Positions 60,466 through 64,000 of a stretch of 64,000 bases of DNA are shown here, in pieces (the stretch's first letter is position 1; every line of letters starts with the position of its first letter). The notes under the pieces were generated by a model that was not told the origin of the DNA, searched no databases, and worked only from the letters and a program-made list of their open reading frames with translations. This DNA is from Bacillota bacterium (GTDB lineage Bacteria > Bacillota > Clostridia > Lachnospirales > Lachnospiraceae): assembly GCA_023458035.1 (NCBI GenBank), contig JAEXAX010000027.1, positions 50,456-114,455 on the forward strand, read 5' to 3'. The position numbers and the translations under genes are program-made.

Positions 60466-61767
60466 ATGCTAAAGAAAATTTTGAAAGTAACCATGCTCAC
60501 CATGATGATCGGAGCCGCCGGCATGCTGGCTGCCCGAGATCATCAGACAGCGCAGGCGCAAAGCAACAATGCCACGATCCAGGTGTTTTATTACGAGCAT
60601 CCGGATATTAAACCGGGAGAGGTCGAGGATTATTCCATGCAGGCAGCGACAAGCGCTTATTTTAAGTCGGAAGCAGAGGCTAAAGATATGTTGAATGGCA
60701 TGAAGGATTATGTCAAATCACTGGCGGGAGTTGAAATCGATCAGACCTTTTCCAATGTGAAACAGCATCTGCCGTCTCACCGATGGGCTCTGTCACTAGA
60801 AGTCAAAATTCCGGTAAAAACATACTCTGAAAAAGCAAGCCGAGAGCAGGTTGTACAGAAAATCAGCAAGGAGCTGGATTCCAGGGTAAAAGCTCTGTAT
60901 CCGAATGCGTCCTTAAGCTCTACCGTTAATTATGACGTTGACCGAGAAAATAAGTCATATTTGATGAGAATTATCCTGGATCCGGTAGATCAGGAAAATG
61001 AAGCAAGCCATCAAAAGGTAGCCAAGATCGAGGAGGCGATCCGACAGGTTCAGCAAAGAAATGGAATAGAATCTCGCTTGATCAGAGGGTATATCCCGAA
61101 TGCTTTCGACAAGAAGCTTTATCCGGAAATCAGTGCGGAGTTTACAAAGGCAAGCTATGGCAAGATCAAAAATCAGCAGCTTTATATGGAGAATCTCTGT
61201 CAGTATGCCCAGGTATTGCTGAAAAATGAGGATATCAAGGCGCCGTCTAATGCCAACATGCTTGGGAAAAAGGATGCTGCTCTTGGCTGGCAGCAGCTGC
61301 AGAACAATACTTGGATCTATCTGAACACTGATATCAGCCGTGTGAAGTCGGCTTGGCGCGGAGATTATTACCTAAATGATAAGGGTGAAATGGTAACCAA
61401 GAAGTGGATTTATGATCAGAAATATAAGGCATACTTTTATCTGAAAGAAGATGGCCGTTATGCCAGAAACCAGTGGCAGGGCGAATATTATCTGAAGAAG
61501 CATGGTCAGATGGCGGAGCAGGAATGGATCTTTGATCAAAAGTATCAGTCCTACTATTATCTGAATAAGGGCGGTCGCTATGCCAGAAATCAGTGGCAGG
61601 GTGAATACTACCTGAAGCAAGACGGTAAGATGGCAAAATCGGAGTGGATTTACGACAATACGCTGAAGGCCTGGTACTACCTGAACGCCGATGGTAAGTA
61701 TGCACGCAATACGACCACACCGGACGGATACTGGGTTGGTGCAGACGGGAAATGGATCAAAGGTTGA
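60466..61767 (+). CDS. Secreted protein with C-terminal aromatic cell-wall/glucan-binding repeats
   Basis: A 433-residue secreted protein. A signal peptide of about 28 residues is followed by residues 35-265 of unknown fold, rich in Lys/Glu helices (for example VAKIEEAIRQVQQRNGIES). From about residue 267 come Tyr/Trp/Gly repeats with a 40-residue period (YARNQWQGEYYLK occurs twice, at 61459 and 61579). They resemble choline- or glucan-binding repeats that tether proteins to the surface. There is no sortase motif. Role unknown. Confidence 0.75.
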   Translation: MLKKILKVTMLTMMIGAAGMLAARDHQTAQAQSNNATIQVFYYEHPDIKPGEVEDYSMQAATSAYFKSEAEAKDMLNGMKDYVKSLAGVEIDQTFSNVKQHLPSHRWALSLEVKIPVKTYSEKASREQVVQKISKELDSRVKALYPNASLSSTVNYDVDRENKSYLMRIILDPVDQENEASHQKVAKIEEAIRQVQQRNGIESRLIRGYIPNAFDKKLYPEISAEFTKASYGKIKNQQLYMENLCQYAQVLLKNEDIKAPSNANMLGKKDAALGWQQLQNNTWIYLNTDISRVKSAWRGDYYLNDKGEMVTKKWIYDQKYKAYFYLKEDGRYARNQWQGEYYLKKHGQMAEQEWIFDQKYQSYYYLNKGGRYARNQWQGEYYLKQDGKMAKSEWIYDNTLKAWYYLNADGKYARNTTTPDGYWVGADGKWIKG

Positions 61768-61813
61768 TCAGTTTAAAATGGCCATATTTAAAATTAAATA
61801 TTGTTAATTGCAG

Positions 61814-61850
61814 TGCAGGCATTTCACAAGGTGGGGTGCCTGCATTTTTA
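61814..61850 (+). terminator. Rho-independent terminator after the repeat protein
   Basis: TGCAGGCA (61814-61821) and TGCCTGCA (61837-61844) pair perfectly, followed by TTTTTA. From here to 62567 only doubtful short frames are present. Confidence 0.85.
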
Positions 61851-62286
61851 TATATAGGCTTTAGCCTGCCCGCACGCCGAAACGAGCTTTTCAAAAGAGA
61901 AATGAAGTGTGAGCGAAACAAAAATTCACCTGCTATGCGACTGTTAAACGAAGCTAAAACCTGGGGAGCAAAATCAATACAGTGGACCGGAATGAATAAG
62001 AAAAAGTGGAAGAGTGGCGAAAAGCATGGGCAGATATTACAAACAAATATCAATCGAGAAATCAAAATAGGCGGGCATGTCTTATGTATTCTTGAAAACA
62101 GATCATGTGACTGATGTGTGACTCGGAAATAGTATCATTTAAAAAGAGTTCATATGCTCAAATTAAGAGATGTTTGAATACATAGGAATAATATTTGAAT
62201 TAGGGGGAGTAAAGCGCCAAAATATACTTGGCATACATGAAAAGCTAACGGAACATACCCGGCCAAATCAATAGGATTTATGTATT

Positions 62287-62523
62287 TTGAACACAAAGAG
62301 GAGAGGGAAGGGTGATAGCGTCTTCCCCAAAACAGTAACAAGTAAACAACTATTCAATAGGGCATGTGAGATGTCAAAAGAAAGGGGATGGTTTTATGAA
62401 AATCGAGAGAACCGGATGAGTTGTAACGTGTGCACCAAGTTCATTGACTTGGCAGCTAAGGGGGTTCCAATGGAATCAATGGCGGCATGTCTGATTTCTG
62501 TATCCTTATACGAAATATTATAA
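62287..62523 (+). CDS. Doubtful 78-codon frame in an AT-rich gap
   Basis: Opens with TTG; no clear ribosome site. It encodes a CNVC pair and a hydrophobic end (KGVPMESMAACLISVSLYEIL). It resembles nothing I know and may be a remnant. Confidence 0.2.
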   Translation: MNTKRRGKGDSVFPKTVTSKQLFNRACEMSKERGWFYENRENRMSCNVCTKFIDLAAKGVPMESMAACLISVSLYEIL

Positions 62524-62567
62524 TACTGGTGCCTTGGAATGTTAAGTATTTTTGAGAAGGGGAAAAT

Positions 62568-63881
62568 ATGAAAAATAAAATTAAAAGCATATTTATGATT
62601 ATGGTTTTAGTTCTTTCAATGCTGGTTCAAAGTGGTCGTTCCATCATCATTTCAGCAGCGGAATTAAAACCGGAAGTGACGATTACTAATTTTACAATTA
62701 AAAATCTGAAAACGGAGTATGATTCGTGGGAACAGTTTGAACTGTTATTAGACTGGGATGCGTCTTCTTATAATAACACTCTTGTTGAAGGAGATTATTT
62801 TGAAGTGGTTTTACCGGGAAATATGCAATTTCCGAACAATCATGCAGCCACTCATTTTCCTTTACTGGACAGTGAAAACAATACGGTTGCCAATGCCGTG
62901 GTTACCCCAAACCCTGACGGCGGTGGAAGTATTAAAGCTACCTTTACTAATTATGTAACGGGTAAACACAATATTAAGGGTACGATGTACCTTAAGGCTA
63001 ATTTTGTTCAAAGCAAGCTGAAGTTGGGTGAAGAAAATACCTTTAAAGTTGTTGTTGGTAAAACCACCAAAGAGATAAAGGTAAAAATTAAAAATGGCAT
63101 AGGACATCCTAAAGGTCAACTTGATAAGTGGGGTGGCGATGTTAGCGGCAATGATAATCAGGTCGAGTGGGCTATTCGTATTAATCACAGCCAAGCTGAA
63201 TTAGTTGGTTTAAAATTGTCTGATACAGTACTCAGCGGCGAAAAAATTGATGCTAACAGCTTTTACTTAGTGTCGGCTTATTGGAACAAATTCAGTCTAT
63301 ATCTAGGTGAAAAACGTATTGATGAGCCGTTACAATGTACTGTAAGTCCGGATGGAAAGAGTTTTACTTGTGATTTAAGTAATGTTGTTCCTTATATTGC
63401 TGAAACTGATGCTAATGATGCCAAAATTGTTCAGTGGAACAAGAGCACTCGCGCGCCGGGTGACTTAACGGGGGCTACACTCTTTTTAAGATATAAAACA
63501 GAGTACCAACCGGGAACTGCGGCACGCAATAAAGTTGTGGGAACATCAGTAACTTGGGCTGCACCAAAAGAGCATATAGGCAAGTACGAATCCGCATCAT
63601 CAGGCGGAACGGGCGAAGGAAATAAGGGAAAAGTCAGAATTATCAAGGTGGATTCGGTTGATCCGAACATTAAGCTGCCTCAGGCGAAATTTGAAATTAG
63701 AATTAAAGATACAAACCAACTAATTGAAACTTTAGTTACAGGAGATAATGGAGAAGCGATCTCTAAAGAAACATTGAATCCACTCAAGAAATATATCCTG
63801 AAAGAAATCAGTACACCGCCCGGATATGAAGTTTCTGCAACCAGTGAAAACCTGGAATTTGTACCGGATTTAAATAAATGA
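62568..63881 (+). CDS. Surface adhesin with Cna_B/SpaA-type domain, apparently truncated
   Basis: A 437-residue secreted protein. Signal peptide about 1-31 (IMVLVLSMLVQ...SAAE). Residues 32-175 and 176-330 look like the two Ig-like folds of MSCRAMM-type adhesins (GDYFEVVLPGNMQF, and NQVEWAIRINHSQAE). Residues 350-437 are a SpaA-type domain with the isopeptide-forming Lys in VRIIKVD and Glu in YILKEISTPPGYEV. The chain ends soon after, at FVPDLNK, with no further domains, no LPXTG and no membrane anchor. GGGG and AAGGGG precede the ATG. Without an anchor it would be shed. The gene appears cut by the element that follows. Confidence 0.75.
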   Translation: MKNKIKSIFMIMVLVLSMLVQSGRSIIISAAELKPEVTITNFTIKNLKTEYDSWEQFELLLDWDASSYNNTLVEGDYFEVVLPGNMQFPNNHAATHFPLLDSENNTVANAVVTPNPDGGGSIKATFTNYVTGKHNIKGTMYLKANFVQSKLKLGEENTFKVVVGKTTKEIKVKIKNGIGHPKGQLDKWGGDVSGNDNQVEWAIRINHSQAELVGLKLSDTVLSGEKIDANSFYLVSAYWNKFSLYLGEKRIDEPLQCTVSPDGKSFTCDLSNVVPYIAETDANDAKIVQWNKSTRAPGDLTGATLFLRYKTEYQPGTAARNKVVGTSVTWAAPKEHIGKYESASSGGTGEGNKGKVRIIKVDSVDPNIKLPQAKFEIRIKDTNQLIETLVTGDNGEAISKETLNPLKKYILKEISTPPGYEVSATSENLEFVPDLNK

Positions 63882-63882
63882 A

Positions 63883-64000
63883 AATCCTAATCCCCCAGCT
63901 ATGCTGGGGAGAATAGAGTAAGTTGGAAACGGTGAGGATAAAATAGAAAAGCCTCCTGTGCTATGATGAGAATGGTGTCGCAAGCCAAACTCAATTAGCA
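63883..64000 (+). mobile_element. Possible left end of an IS200/IS605-type element
   Basis: Right after the adhesin stop is a short perfect hairpin, CCCCAGC-TAT-GCTGGGG (63893-63909), like the terminal hairpins of IS200/IS605 elements. Farther on TGCTA (63959-63963) and TAGCA (63996-64000) may begin the inner inverted repeat that shields such elements from read-in, but it runs off the window. No transposase codons are visible. Confidence 0.4.

Noticed and set aside
61752..62114. 120-codon frame after the repeat protein
   Set aside because: It starts inside the previous gene and runs through a clear terminator hairpin; composition looks random.
1..64000. tRNA, rRNA, CRISPR array or prophage
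   Set aside because: No tRNA-like cloverleaf, rRNA sequence, regularly spaced repeats or phage genes were seen by eye.

Overview
The window reads as chromosomal DNA of a low-to-mid G+C Gram-positive anaerobe of the class Clostridia, most likely Lachnospiraceae-like. The support is indirect: consensus AGGAGG ribosome sites and TTGACA-N17-TATAAT promoters, a pyrBI pair, the comEA/comEC-holA-rpsT housekeeping neighbourhood, a GerMN lipoprotein, the Fe-S scaffold plus GGGtGRT protein pair, an anaerobic glycerol-3-phosphate dehydrogenase set, and a glycyl radical enzyme. No rRNA, tRNA or CRISPR array was recognised. Most of the window is gene-dense and on the plus strand. Two AT-rich patches (about 35.6-37.0 kb with 44.1-46.0 kb, and 61.8-64.0 kb) look more recently acquired or decaying.

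Layout. 0-2 kb: end of a MetQ-type lipoprotein and an isolated Lpd-like flavoprotein. 2.0-7.9 kb: a five-gene dlt-like envelope-acylation operon (DltD-like SGNH protein, adenylation enzyme, carrier protein, fold-type III PLP decarboxylase-like enzyme, MBOAT acyltransferase). The PLP enzyme is not part of a normal dlt operon. 8-10 kb: tyrS and a Cys-type glutathione peroxidase. 10-17.3 kb: maltodextrin ABC importer with a lipoprotein amylase and a cytosolic GH13 glucosidase. 17.4-20.4 kb: a C_GCAxxG_C_C protein, a TDT transporter, and convergent pyrBI. 20.5-22.2 kb: a single protein joining an AroQ chorismate mutase to a DUF815-type AAA ATPase. 22.3-28.4 kb: comEA, two-component system, GerMN lipoprotein, comEC, preceded by a hairpin that hides the comEA Shine-Dalgarno. 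28.5-33.2 kb: glycerol-3-phosphate oxidation genes and glpK set between comEC and holA. 33.2-36.7 kb: holA, a surface acyltransferase, rpsT, a PrsW-like protease.

36.9-44.1 kb: an ECF importer (S, T and tandem ATPase), a winged-helix regulator and a pair of ABC exporter half-transporters, arranged much like streptococcal and lactobacillal ECF haem loci. 44.1-45.9 kb: a frameshifted ABC transporter with a 7-bp tandem repeat at one lesion. 45.9-49.6 kb: a strong promoter, a cobalamin riboswitch with a terminator, then a B12-independent glycerol/propanediol dehydratase and its activase; B12 is therefore predicted to switch off the B12-free enzyme. 49.8-60.4 kb: NCS2 permease, topoisomerase III, an LbH protein with an ABC exporter, an SPFH protein with zinc ribbons, a GNAT, and the Fe-S scaffold/GGGtGRT pair. 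60.4-64 kb: a secreted repeat protein and a surface adhesin that stops early next to what looks like an IS200/IS605-type end.

The most promising undescribed system is the dlt-like operon with its embedded decarboxylase. Next are the riboswitch-controlled glycyl radical dehydratase and the chorismate mutase-AAA fusion.
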